A stretch of DNA of 64,000 nucleotides, taken from positions 145,368 through 209,367 of the forward strand of contig NZ_FWYE01000003.1 in the NCBI RefSeq assembly GCF_900176435.1. The letters run 5' to 3'. Made by a program: the position numbers and the translations under genes. Positions 54,298 to 63,023 of the stretch are shown here, piece after piece. How positions within the stretch are numbered: position 1 is the first letter of the stretch; each line of letters begins with the position of its first letter. The notes beneath the pieces were generated by a model. It was not told where the DNA came from, did no database searches, and worked only from the letters and a program-made list of their open reading frames with translations. Origin of the DNA: Picrophilus oshimae DSM 9789. GTDB taxonomy: Archaea > Thermoplasmatota > Thermoplasmata > Thermoplasmatales > Thermoplasmataceae.

Positions 54298-54897
54298 ATT
54301 AAACTCCAGTATCAAGGCTTTATAAAAACGTTAACAGATCTTTACACAATTTCATGATCATGGGTAAAAACCATTTATAATAATTTTCCAGGAATAATAT
54401 TATATTTTTTCATCATGAATGATATAATTTTATATGTAATTTTTAAAAGACTCTGATCCTTTATGTTTGAATAATCAATATTATTTATAATATTATGTTT
54501 TAAGTCCTGCAAATGCTGAAACAATATATATTATAATATTTCTTTTTTTATACCTTGATTCTTCTTATCATATATCCATGGATTATATACCAATTTATAT
54601 ACAAAGCATGGCAGGCTTTCCATGATAAAGCCAGTTACCTGCGCTATCCTTGATTATATACCAATTTATATACAAAGCATGGATCATGCTATTAATACAA
54701 TATTATCTCTTTTATGACATATATCATAGTTTTTAAATTTCCCTGATATTAAGGATATGGTTTTTATCAAGGTAATAAAACGAATGTTTGCTTTTGTTCA
54801 ATTTATAAATTTTAATTCATACATATTAAAATAAAATGTTTATAAATATAAAAACTTCCATGATAAATATTTAAATATCCTCTAAATATCGTTTTTC
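54298..54897. other. 600-bp AT-rich gap before the glycine decarboxylase operon
   Basis: No frame of credible length or codon use on either strand. It holds two copies of a 31-bp direct repeat around a more GC-rich 40-bp core, several poly-T/AT tracts, and a TATA-like TTTAAATA at 54870-54877, about 24 bp before the gcvPA ATG. It is the longest non-coding stretch of the window and could hide an RNA or a decayed element. Confidence 0.6.
54581..54682. repeat. Two identical 31-bp direct repeats around a 40-bp spacer
   Basis: Copies at 54581-54611 and 54652-54682 are identical, starting GATTATATACC and ending AAAGCATGG. Each also contains TATATAC twice. The 40-bp spacer (54612-54651) is about 48% G+C in very AT-rich surroundings and has a GGCTTT/AAAGCC hairpin. 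The 31/40 geometry is like one CRISPR repeat-spacer-repeat unit, but two copies and no cas genes are not enough to call an array. It could equally be a scar of a mobile element or a duplicated promoter. Confidence 0.6.
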
Positions 54898-56187
54898 ATG
54901 GATTATGATGATGTCATGCTTAAGACCATAGGCCTTAAGGACAAAATGGATCTATTTAAGGATATACCTGAATCACTTAGAATAGACATCGATCTTGGCC
55001 CTGAAATAGGCGAGATGGAGCTTATAAAGCAGTTTTATGAGATTTCAAAAATGAACAAAAAACCGGAACATTTCTTCCTTGGTAATGGTATATACAGAAG
55101 GTATATACCATCACTGGTTGATGAAATTATCTCAAGATATGAATTTTTAACTTCTTACACGCCATATCAGCCTGAAATATCTCAGGGAATACTTCAAGCC
55201 CTTTTTGAATACCAGAGCCTGATATGCGATTTAACCGGGATGGACGTGACAAATTCTTCAATGTATGATGGTTTCACGGCCCTTGCAGAGGCTGTGAGGA
55301 TGGCATATAGAATAAACGGCCGCAGTGAGGTATTAATTCCGGAGAATCTATATAAATCAAAGAGGAGCGTTATAAATAATTACATTCATGGCCTTGGCAT
55401 AAAGTTAATTGAATATAAATTTAACAATGGTTTGATAGATCTGGAAGATCTAAACAATAAGATCAGCAATAACACATGTGCCATTATTGGGGAAATTCCC
55501 AATTCATATGGAATCCTGGATAAAAATGTCTTTGAAATCAAGGACATAAAAAAGGATTCAATTCTTATAAGCTATTACGATCCGGTATCACTTGGAATAA
55601 TAAAGCCGCCAGGTGAGTATGACGCAGACATAGCCGTTGCAGAAGGCCAACAGCTTGGAATACATATGAACTATGGTGGCCCGCTCCTTGGTCTTTTCTC
55701 ATTCAAGAAGGATTATATACATAAATCTCCAGGAAGATTAATCGGTGAATCAAACGATGTAAACGGCAGGCGCGCCTTTGTCATGACGCTACAGGCCAGG
55801 GAACAGCACATAAGACGCGCCAGGGCAACAAGCAATATATGCTCAAACCAGGCATTGCTTGCAATAGCGGCCTCTGTATATCTTTCGGTTAATGGCGCAT
55901 CAGGATTGTACAATATTGCAATGAAAACAATTGAGAATTCCGAAAAGCTTCGGAGATTCATGAAATCCATTGGTATAGAGCCTGTATTTAATCAAAGGAG
56001 CTTTTCTGATAACCTATTCAATGTAAAAATAAAAGACTTTGATGAGAAGCTTAAAAATAATGATATTGCAGGCGGCATAAAATACAGGGATATTACAGGT
56101 TCTGGGGAAGATACCTGGCGCTTTTTCTCCGTTACAGAGATGAATGACGATAATGATTTTAATGCACTATTAAAGCTTGGTGATTAA
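54898..56187 (+). CDS. gcvPA: Glycine dehydrogenase (decarboxylating) subunit 1
   Basis: A 429-residue N-terminal half of the split P protein. P protein releases CO2 from glycine with pyridoxal phosphate and hands the aminomethyl group to lipoyl-GcvH. Family blocks: FLGNGIYRRYIPSLVDEI near 58-75, YTPYQPEISQGILQALFEYQ near 87-106, the AEGQQLGIHMNYGGP stretch near 253-267, and LQAREQHIRRARATSNICSN near 301-320. Expressed with gcvPB 1 bp downstream. A TATA-like box is 24 bp before the ATG. No gcvH or gcvT lies in this window. Confidence 0.95.
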   Translation: MDYDDVMLKTIGLKDKMDLFKDIPESLRIDIDLGPEIGEMELIKQFYEISKMNKKPEHFFLGNGIYRRYIPSLVDEIISRYEFLTSYTPYQPEISQGILQALFEYQSLICDLTGMDVTNSSMYDGFTALAEAVRMAYRINGRSEVLIPENLYKSKRSVINNYIHGLGIKLIEYKFNNGLIDLEDLNNKISNNTCAIIGEIPNSYGILDKNVFEIKDIKKDSILISYYDPVSLGIIKPPGEYDADIAVAEGQQLGIHMNYGGPLLGLFSFKKDYIHKSPGRLIGESNDVNGRRAFVMTLQAREQHIRRARATSNICSNQALLAIAASVYLSVNGASGLYNIAMKTIENSEKLRRFMKSIGIEPVFNQRSFSDNLFNVKIKDFDEKLKNNDIAGGIKYRDITGSGEDTWRFFSVTEMNDDNDFNALLKLGD

Positions 56188-56188
56188 A

Positions 56189-57586
56189 ATGTACAAACAG
56201 GCATATTATAATGAACCGTATCTTAAGGATCTTGGCTTTAATTCAATAAAAGGTATTGATTTTGATATTAATCTTAAAAGAAAGAGTATTAAATTAATGG
56301 ATTATAATGAATTCGATGTTTCAAGGCATTATACAAGACTGTCACAGATGAATTACTCCGTTGATCTTGGCATGTACCCTCTTGGATCATGCACAATGAA
56401 ATACAATCCAAAATATGCCGATAAAATATCTGGCATGGAAAGCTTTCAGGAGATGCATCCATTAATGAATGATGAATGTTCACAGGGCACATTAAAGGTA
56501 ATGTATCTTCTTCAGGATTATCTAAAGAAGATCTCAGGTCTTGATTATGTATCACTGCAGCCATCAGCAGGGGCCCATGGGGAGTTCACCGGAATACTAA
56601 TAATAAGAAAATACTTTGAGGATTTGAACCAGCTTGATACACGCATGGAGATAATAATACCTGACAGTGCACACGGAACAAATCCAGCATCGGCATCCAT
56701 GGGCGGCTTTGATGTCATAGAGGTTCCATCCGATGAAAATGGCCTTGTTGATCTGGATGCGCTAAACAATGCAGTCTCTGAAAGAACAGCAGCCTTTATG
56801 ATTACAAATCCAAATACCCTTGGTATATTCGATGATAATATAATGAAAATCTCAGAGATTATGCATAAAAATGGGGCATTACTTTATTATGATGGCGCAA
56901 ACTTCAATGCCATACTTGGCATAACGACTCCTGGCATAATGGGTTTTGATATTGTTCATTTTAATCTACATAAAACCTTTGCAACGCCACATGGTGGTGG
57001 CGGTCCTGGAGCAGGCCCTGTCGCAGTAAGATCATTTTTAAAAGATTATCTTCCGGTGCCGCTGGTATCATTCAAAAATGGTATGTATTACCTTGATTAT
57101 AACATACCAAAGACCATTGGCAAGGTCTCATCATATTATGGTTCTTTTTCAATACTTATAAGGGCATTATCGTATATTATCAAAAACGGGAATTACCTTA
57201 AGGAGAGAACTGTAAAGGCCGTTTTGAATTCAAATTACATGTCACATCAGCTGTCAGGATATTATAAAATACCGTACAAGGAATTAAAAAAGCATGAATT
57301 TGTCCTTTCAACAGAGAACACAGGAAAGAAGGCCCTTGATATAGCAAAGTACCTTCTTGATTACGGAATTCATCCACCAACAACGTACTTCCCATTGATA
57401 GTAAAGGAGGCAATGATGATAGAGCCAACAGAGAGTGCGACAAAAAAGGATCTTGATTATTACATAGAGGCAATGGTAAATGCGCTGAAAGCAGATGACA
57501 ATGATCTAAAAATGGCTCCGTTGAACACATCAGTTTCAAGAATAGACGAGCTTAAGGCTGCAAGGCAGCTAAAACTTCACTGGTAA
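56189..57586 (+). CDS. gcvPB: Glycine dehydrogenase (decarboxylating) subunit 2
   Basis: A 465-residue C-terminal half of the split P protein, holding the pyridoxal-phosphate Lys in HFNLHKTFATPHGGGGPGAG near 258-277. YPLGSCTMKYNPK near 60-72 and DSAHGTNPASA near 168-178 are also typical. ATG 56189 is used: GGTGAT at 56179-56184 stands 4 bp before it, and the extension to TTG 56177 would only overlap gcvPA. Works as a heterotetramer with GcvPA. Confidence 0.95.
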   Translation: MYKQAYYNEPYLKDLGFNSIKGIDFDINLKRKSIKLMDYNEFDVSRHYTRLSQMNYSVDLGMYPLGSCTMKYNPKYADKISGMESFQEMHPLMNDECSQGTLKVMYLLQDYLKKISGLDYVSLQPSAGAHGEFTGILIIRKYFEDLNQLDTRMEIIIPDSAHGTNPASASMGGFDVIEVPSDENGLVDLDALNNAVSERTAAFMITNPNTLGIFDDNIMKISEIMHKNGALLYYDGANFNAILGITTPGIMGFDIVHFNLHKTFATPHGGGGPGAGPVAVRSFLKDYLPVPLVSFKNGMYYLDYNIPKTIGKVSSYYGSFSILIRALSYIIKNGNYLKERTVKAVLNSNYMSHQLSGYYKIPYKELKKHEFVLSTENTGKKALDIAKYLLDYGIHPPTTYFPLIVKEAMMIEPTESATKKDLDYYIEAMVNALKADDNDLKMAPLNTSVSRIDELKAARQLKLHW

Positions 57587-57844
57587 ATATTTTAATTATT
57601 TATAAAAATGGACAGCAGTTTTCACTCATTTTTCTAATTATTATTGATAAATGAAGATTGTTTAAAATTTTATTTATAATAGAAAATAAAAGATATATTA
57701 ATATACCCATAAAAAGATTTTAAAAACTTTGAATAAAAAATCTATTAAAAAATAGTATATATTGTGTTAAAAATTTTTATTTTTTAAAGATAAACCTTGC
57801 ATTTTCTGGATATCTATATATTCAAATTAAAAATATGCGCTGAA
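57587..57844. other. 258-bp AT-rich gap before the DMT transporter gene
   Basis: Nothing recognisable apart from AT-rich promoter-like runs. A frame opening at TTG 57797 continues into the next gene but is taken as untranslated. Confidence 0.4.
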
Positions 57845-58720
57845 ATGATAGAGCTGGCGCTTCCATTCATTGTGCTATTAATATGGACCGCATCCAACAG
57901 TCTTATAAAGTCCATATCCGGCAGGATGAACAGTGATCTTATAGCCGTCACTGTTATAGGTGCAGGTATAATCCCGATGATAATGTCTTTGCTTTTTGAT
58001 CCGGCAAAATTAAGCGATACCGTTTTATTTTTAGGAATATCATCAGGATTCTTCCTCGGACTTGGCTATATACTCTTCTATAAATCGTTAAAATCAGAAA
58101 ATCTTGGAAGTGCTGGTGTAACAATAAACATGCAGCAGGTTATAATAATATCATTCAGCCTCTTTGTTTTAAAGGAAAGGGTATCATCACTGATACTGCC
58201 GGCCGTTATATTAATAATAACCGGGTCCCTGCTTGTGACGCTCCAGGGCAAATTCAGGATAAATAAATATTTATTGCTTGCAGCAATAGCAAATATCTCC
58301 TGGGGTATATATTATATGCCGTTATCATTTGCAATACTTTCGATAAGATCATCATATGTACCGCTTTTAATAGCAAGGATTTCAGGATTTGTAATAACTT
58401 TAATAGCATTTGAGTCCATATTTATGTATAAAAAAATAAGGGATAAAAAAGGCAATTTAGTACATTATAGTAAAAAATATAGAAACATAGTATCATACTC
58501 CTTTGGGCTTGCAGTTGTTGCAGGCATACTGGATGGCACTGGCAATGTATTCTATTCAATTTCAATATCCTCTGGATTCCTTGTTATAGCAGGTGCACTT
58601 GTTGCAATATTACCGGCCACTCTTGCAATTACAGGCTCACTAATATTTAAGGAAAAATTATCAATAAAACAGCTATTTGGTATAATTCTATCCATAGCCG
58701 GCGCTCTTCTTATCGTTTAA
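57845..58720 (+). CDS. DMT-superfamily (EamA-like) transporter
   Basis: A 291-residue membrane protein with about ten helices in two similar halves, each about 140 residues. Half 1 ends INMQQVIIISFSLFVLKERVS and half 2 ends with PATLAITGSLIFKEKLS followed by the last helix; a KE(R/K)-S pair closes each EamA repeat. ATG at 57845 is chosen over an upstream TTG at 57797 because it starts right before the first helix. Substrate unknown (amino acids, nucleotide sugars or other metabolites). Four-base overlap with the convergent 104-residue gene. Confidence 0.85.
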   Translation: MIELALPFIVLLIWTASNSLIKSISGRMNSDLIAVTVIGAGIIPMIMSLLFDPAKLSDTVLFLGISSGFFLGLGYILFYKSLKSENLGSAGVTINMQQVIIISFSLFVLKERVSSLILPAVILIITGSLLVTLQGKFRINKYLLLAAIANISWGIYYMPLSFAILSIRSSYVPLLIARISGFVITLIAFESIFMYKKIRDKKGNLVHYSKKYRNIVSYSFGLAVVAGILDGTGNVFYSISISSGFLVIAGALVAILPATLAITGSLIFKEKLSIKQLFGIILSIAGALLIV

Positions 58721-59031
58721 AAATAAACGTTGCCCATGGCCTTCTCTATCTCTATAACCACGCTTGATATCTCACGCCATGAGAAGTTCTGCCTCTTCTT
58801 TGAGCTGCCTGAATTAACAAGCCCTGAGAAAAATAAATTCCCCTTTTCATTGACTTTGATTGACAGGATCTTAACATTACTGTAGTTTCCAGAGCTTGAG
58901 AAAACCGTTACATTATAATCATACAAAAATGCATATGCAAGTGCCTTTTTTATGTCATCCATATTCATAACCATTCCGGGCTCGGGCTCAATCATCTTGC
59001 CATCCCTGAAGGTGACAAAGCTTATAATCAT
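58717..59031 (-). CDS. Hypothetical protein, 104 residues
   Basis: Not recognised. A small alpha/beta protein: strand MIISFVTFRDGKM, helix DDIKKALAYAFLY, strands VTVFSSSGNYSNVKILSIKV and GNLFFSGLVNSG, then a C-terminal helix with EISSVVIEIEKAMG. No Cys and no membrane segment. Codon use matches the neighbours. The stop shares TTAA with the DMT transporter stop. Confidence 0.6.
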   Translation of the reverse strand: MIISFVTFRDGKMIEPEPGMVMNMDDIKKALAYAFLYDYNVTVFSSSGNYSNVKILSIKVNEKGNLFFSGLVNSGSSKKRQNFSWREISSVVIEIEKAMGNVYF

Positions 59032-59183
59032 CTCTTATCGATTCATTATTGAATATTTTTATAAATATTTAACTTAAATTGATACAAGACCTTTAATATT
59101 TTTAACCATATAAAAGATTGTATAATATTTATTATTCAATGATTTTTTAACAAACTATAAATTTTTGTTTTTAATTATTTATC

Positions 59184-59519
59184 ATGGCATGGAAGAAGAT
59201 TCTGGGTGCAAAGGCCCTTGAAAATGCAGGAAACAGTCTTTCTGTGCGCATAGACAACGATACTGTTGTTTTTATAGCCAGGGTTGATGGAAAACTTTAC
59301 GCAATGAATGGTATATGTACACATTTAAGGTGCATACTTGGAAAGGTAACCGATGATAAAAAGCATGTAAGATGCCCATGCCATCTTGCCGAATTTGAAC
59401 TCGAAACAGGAAAGATGGTAAAGCCACCATACATAGCACCGGACTCACCAATGGAAAAGCTGGGTCTAAAGACATATAATATAAAGGAAGAGGATGGCTT
59501 CCTGCAAATAGATTATTAA
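59184..59519 (+). CDS. Rieske-type 2Fe-2S ferredoxin
   Basis: A 111-residue soluble electron carrier. Box 1 CTHLRC (C45, H47, C50) and box 2 CPCHLAEF (C64, C66, H67) give ligands C45, H47, C64 and H67. C50 and C66 stand at the disulfide positions of high-potential membrane Rieske proteins, unusual for a small ferredoxin. There is no membrane anchor or Tat signal. It could serve a cytoplasmic oxygenase or reductase not encoded here. The next gene, an acyl-CoA synthetase, starts 45 bp later. Confidence 0.92.
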   Translation: MAWKKILGAKALENAGNSLSVRIDNDTVVFIARVDGKLYAMNGICTHLRCILGKVTDDKKHVRCPCHLAEFELETGKMVKPPYIAPDSPMEKLGLKTYNIKEEDGFLQIDY

Positions 59520-59564
59520 TTAAAATGATACAAATATTAATAAATAAAAATTTTATCATAAATT

Positions 59565-61439
59565 ATGGGTATATTATTTAAACCTGATATAAACAATTCA
59601 GACATGGAGAAATTTATAAATAATAACAATTACCATGATGCATTTAAAAATTCAATAAAAGATCTAAATGGATTCTGGAAATCCCTTGCGTCTTTTTATG
59701 GCATAGAGCTAAATGGATCATACAAAAGAGGTGAAAATTTTATAGATTCATCATGGTTCAATGAAACAAGGATAAATTATACAGATCTTGTTTTAAAAAA
59801 TAAAAATTTAAATGGTTATTCAATAATATATATAAATGAAAAATTAAACGAAAAAAGAATATCATGGAATGAGCTCTCAGTCATGGTTTATAATCTTGCA
59901 GGCTTCCTCATCGAGATTGGCTTAAAAAAAGGTGATGTCGTGGCAGGCTATATAAATAACAATCATTATGCCATAATATCTTTCCTGGCAGCATCACTTA
60001 TAGGATGCACATGGACATGTGTATCGCAGGATTTTGGCCTTGGTGCTGTGATATCAAGATTCCAGCAGTCAAATCCAAAGGTTCTTATTGCATCACCATT
60101 TTATTACTACAATGGTGTATTTTATGATAAAACGAATGAAATAAAAAGAATTATCGTTTCTGTTAAATCAATAAAAAATGTTATAGTTACTGATAAGTGT
60201 GACATTGATTCATTTATATTTGATAATATAAGGTCATCAAAAAATGTCAATTCAAACACATTTTTTAACGATCCTTTGTGGATACTATACTCATCAGGAA
60301 CCACGGGCATACCAAAGGCCATGGTGCAGAGCCAAGGTGGCATCATTCTTGAGCATATAAAAAGCCTGGGCCTTCATTTAAACATTTCAAAAAACAGCAG
60401 GTTTATGTGGCTGACAAACACAAGCTGGATGATGTGGAACTTTATGGTAAGCGGCCTGCTTCTTGGCTCGACATTGGTAATATACGACGGAAATCCATAC
60501 TATCCGGGAAATGATGATTTCTGGAAGGCTATAAATAAAAACAAAGTCACCCATTTTGGTGCAGGGGCTCCATACTTCTCAGGTTTAATGAAATCAGGAT
60601 ATGATTTTAAATTTTATGGTGATTATATAGGATCAACCGGTAGTCCAATGCCGCCTGAGGTTTTTGATTATATATATAAAAACAATGATGTATGGCTATC
60701 GCCAATAAGTGGTGGAACAGACATTTGCACGGCATTTATCACGGCAAATCCACTATTACCTGTAATTCGTGGTAGAATGCAGTGTATAGCCCTTGGTGCA
60801 GATGTTTCATCATATGATGAAAATGGCCTTGAAACAAGAGATGTTGGTGAGCTTGTTATAAGACAGCCAATGCCATCAATGCCAATCTATTTTTTAAATG
60901 ATCCGGGAAATAAAAGATATATCGATGCCTATTTTTCATATTTTAAGAACGTCTGGAGGCACGGTGACTGGGTAAAAATCTTTGATGACGGTTCAGTAAT
61001 TATATATGGAAGATCTGATTCAACGCTGAATAAGAAAGGTATAAGGATAGGAACAGGTGACTACTACTCAATTTTAAATAAAATAGATCACGTCATTGAC
61101 TCATTAATTGTTGGCATAGAGCTTGAAAATGGTGATTATTACATGCCGCTTTTTGTAAAGCTTGATACAGGAATCAACGATGATATAATAAAAAATATAA
61201 AAAACGAAATAGTAAAGGATCTTGGAAAGCGCTATGTTCCTGATGAGGTAATCCAGGTCCCGGACATACCGGAGACGCTCAGCGGCAAGAAGATGGAGGT
61301 TCCTGTAAAAAGGATACTATCAGGATATGATATAAAAAATGCATATAATAAAGATTCAATGGTTAATCCTGAATCCATGCAATTCTTTATAAAATTCCGC
61401 GAAAGGGTAATGAAGATGAAACCAATGAAACTAAAATAA
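59565..61439 (+). CDS. Acetoacetyl-CoA synthetase-like acyl-CoA synthetase
   Basis: A 624-residue adenylate-forming enzyme. N-terminal block SLASFYGIELNGSYKRG near 41-57, ATP motif YSSGTTGIPKAMVQSQGG near 244-261, MWLTNTSWMMWNFMVSGLL near 281-299, GSTGSPMPPEVFDYIY near 356, GRSDSTLNKKGIRIGTGDYY near 482 and C-terminal LSGKKMEVPVKRIL with the catalytic Lys. It fits the acetoacetate/acetate-CoA ligase branch (ATP to AMP). Natural substrate not proved. A MarR-type regulator on the same strand follows 82 bp later. Confidence 0.9.
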   Translation: MGILFKPDINNSDMEKFINNNNYHDAFKNSIKDLNGFWKSLASFYGIELNGSYKRGENFIDSSWFNETRINYTDLVLKNKNLNGYSIIYINEKLNEKRISWNELSVMVYNLAGFLIEIGLKKGDVVAGYINNNHYAIISFLAASLIGCTWTCVSQDFGLGAVISRFQQSNPKVLIASPFYYYNGVFYDKTNEIKRIIVSVKSIKNVIVTDKCDIDSFIFDNIRSSKNVNSNTFFNDPLWILYSSGTTGIPKAMVQSQGGIILEHIKSLGLHLNISKNSRFMWLTNTSWMMWNFMVSGLLLGSTLVIYDGNPYYPGNDDFWKAINKNKVTHFGAGAPYFSGLMKSGYDFKFYGDYIGSTGSPMPPEVFDYIYKNNDVWLSPISGGTDICTAFITANPLLPVIRGRMQCIALGADVSSYDENGLETRDVGELVIRQPMPSMPIYFLNDPGNKRYIDAYFSYFKNVWRHGDWVKIFDDGSVIIYGRSDSTLNKKGIRIGTGDYYSILNKIDHVIDSLIVGIELENGDYYMPLFVKLDTGINDDIIKNIKNEIVKDLGKRYVPDEVIQVPDIPETLSGKKMEVPVKRILSGYDIKNAYNKDSMVNPESMQFFIKFRERVMKMKPMKLK

Positions 61440-61521
61440 ATTATTTATCTATAAAAAATTAAAATCAAAATAATTTAGAGGATGGAAATATTAAAATAGA
61501 AAATTATAATATATAAAAGAA

Positions 61522-61962
61522 ATGATAACAACACCAAAATCTTATGAGGTATGGAAGGAATTCATAAAAACCTGGAAGATCTGGTACAGGGCATCTGAAA
61601 AGAATTTAATAAATCTTGGAATATCAACTGTTGAATACAGAATACTAAAGAACCTTTACGAGCGTGGTCCTCTGCCCATGATTGAGCTTGCAAACATTAA
61701 CATGGTAACCCAGGGGTGGATTACCGGTGTTGTGGATAAAATGGAGAAAAATGGCTACGTTAAGAGGGATCGCAGTCAGAATGATCGCAGGGTTATAAAC
61801 ATATCAATAACTGAAAAGGGCATAGAGTTCTTTAAACACATAGCGGAGCTTCATTTAAATTACATAGATATGACACTTCAGGACTTTACAGATTACGATA
61901 TGAACGAGATGATAAAGCTGCTGCAGCGTGTTCAGGAAAATGTAAATAAACTTAGCGAATAA
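61522..61962 (+). CDS. MarR-family transcriptional regulator
   Basis: A 146-residue winged helix-turn-helix protein. The core runs from LGISTVEYRILKNLYERGPL (33-52), the recognition helix MVTQGWITGVVDKMEKNGYV, and the wing KRDRSQNDRRVINISITEKG, then C-terminal dimer helices. The DRR in the wing is a MarR hallmark. A phenolic or fatty-acid ligand is possible. It stands downstream of the acyl-CoA synthetase and could regulate it. Overlaps the convergent flavoprotein gene by 11 bp. Confidence 0.92.
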   Translation: MITTPKSYEVWKEFIKTWKIWYRASEKNLINLGISTVEYRILKNLYERGPLPMIELANINMVTQGWITGVVDKMEKNGYVKRDRSQNDRRVINISITEKGIEFFKHIAELHLNYIDMTLQDFTDYDMNEMIKLLQRVQENVNKLSE

Positions 61963-62923
61963 TATTTTTTGTTATTGCCATTGATGCCTTTTTTAAGAAT
62001 CTTGCAACGCCTCCTGAAACAAAGGCATTTCCTATCATTCCGAAGTAATCATTTTTTATTCTAATGATATTTGCAAAGTTGTTCGGTTTAAACTCTGTTT
62101 TAATGCCAAGAAGATTTTTTGCCACGGTTATCCCTGATTGCCTTGCAATTATTCCTGACATTGGCACGGAAGCATCAAAGAACATGGAATCACCGCAAGC
62201 ATATACATCATCGTATTCTATTGATCTAAGATACCTGTTAACTATTATTCTTGAATTCCTGTTTTTTATACTGTCATTTATTATATTATTCCCGGAGAAG
62301 CCACCGGCAAAGACTGTAACATCGCTTTTTATCTTCTCTCCATTTGCAATTAAATATTCTTTATTAACCTCATCAATCATTGTTTTTAATCTAACATCAA
62401 TGTTAAGTTCATTAAGATCCATAAAAGCCCTTTCTATTAATTTCCTGTTTAAATGTGGCAGAACGGTATCCGCAGCATCTATTAAGGTAACATTCTTGTC
62501 TGAAAACGCACCGGCAAGTTCAACACCAAGATAACCTGCACCTATGACTGTTATTTTCTCTGCCTTTTTAGAGGCTTTTATAAGTTTATTTAAATCTCTC
62601 TCTGAATTTATTTTGTAAAGAAAATTTTCACCCTTTATAAATGACGTATTAAAAGAGCTTCCAAGGGAAACAACGATTTTATCATATTCAATCTTTTTAT
62701 TTCCAGAGATAACGCATCTGTTTGAAAAATCTATGGAATCAATTTTTAAAAGCATGTCAACATGCCTTTCAATTGATGTTTCTACATTGTCACCAAGCAT
62801 AAAATCTATAAAATTTGGCTTGATCTCAATTTTACTGTTTTTATCTATAATTATGGAATTCCCTACATATTTTTTTACATATAATCCAGAAAGCCCTGCA
62901 CCCGCTATTAATATCCTTTCCAT
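61952..62923 (-). CDS. NADH dehydrogenase/quinone-reductase-like flavoprotein
   Basis: A 323-residue FAD-dependent oxidoreductase of the type II NADH dehydrogenase/sulfide:quinone reductase group. N-terminal FAD motif GAGLSGLY (7-14), second nucleotide motif TVIGAGYLGVELAGAFSDK near 124-142, and the FAD motif VYACGDSMFF near 242. The C-terminal FVSGGVARFLKKASMAI is a short amphipathic tail that may touch the membrane. The sulfide-quinone Cys pair is not seen, so an NADH:quinone role is the better guess. Confidence 0.85.
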   Translation of the reverse strand: MERILIAGAGLSGLYVKKYVGNSIIIDKNSKIEIKPNFIDFMLGDNVETSIERHVDMLLKIDSIDFSNRCVISGNKKIEYDKIVVSLGSSFNTSFIKGENFLYKINSERDLNKLIKASKKAEKITVIGAGYLGVELAGAFSDKNVTLIDAADTVLPHLNRKLIERAFMDLNELNIDVRLKTMIDEVNKEYLIANGEKIKSDVTVFAGGFSGNNIINDSIKNRNSRIIVNRYLRSIEYDDVYACGDSMFFDASVPMSGIIARQSGITVAKNLLGIKTEFKPNNFANIIRIKNDYFGMIGNAFVSGGVARFLKKASMAITKNIIR

Positions 62924-63023
62924 AACAGGTTATATTTTTAATAGATATTAATTAATTTATTTTATTTAAAAACTTAAAAATGATATATAAAATTAAAAGT
63001 ATTATATATGTCTATTTGTTATC

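Noticed and set aside
48137..54377. 15-bp sequence GGTAAAAACCATTTA found near 48138 and near 54363
   Set aside because: A 15-bp match between two places is expected by chance in 64 kb of AT-rich DNA.
54581..54682. CRISPR array call for the 31-bp repeat pair
   Set aside because: Only two copies, no cas genes within the window, and the repeat is very AT-rich with internal TATATAC duplications. Kept as a repeat, not as CRISPR.
54298..54897. Glycine riboswitch before gcvPA
   Set aside because: No glycine-aptamer-like core was recognised, such riboswitches are not known in archaea, and a TATA-like box just before the ATG points to a leaderless transcript.
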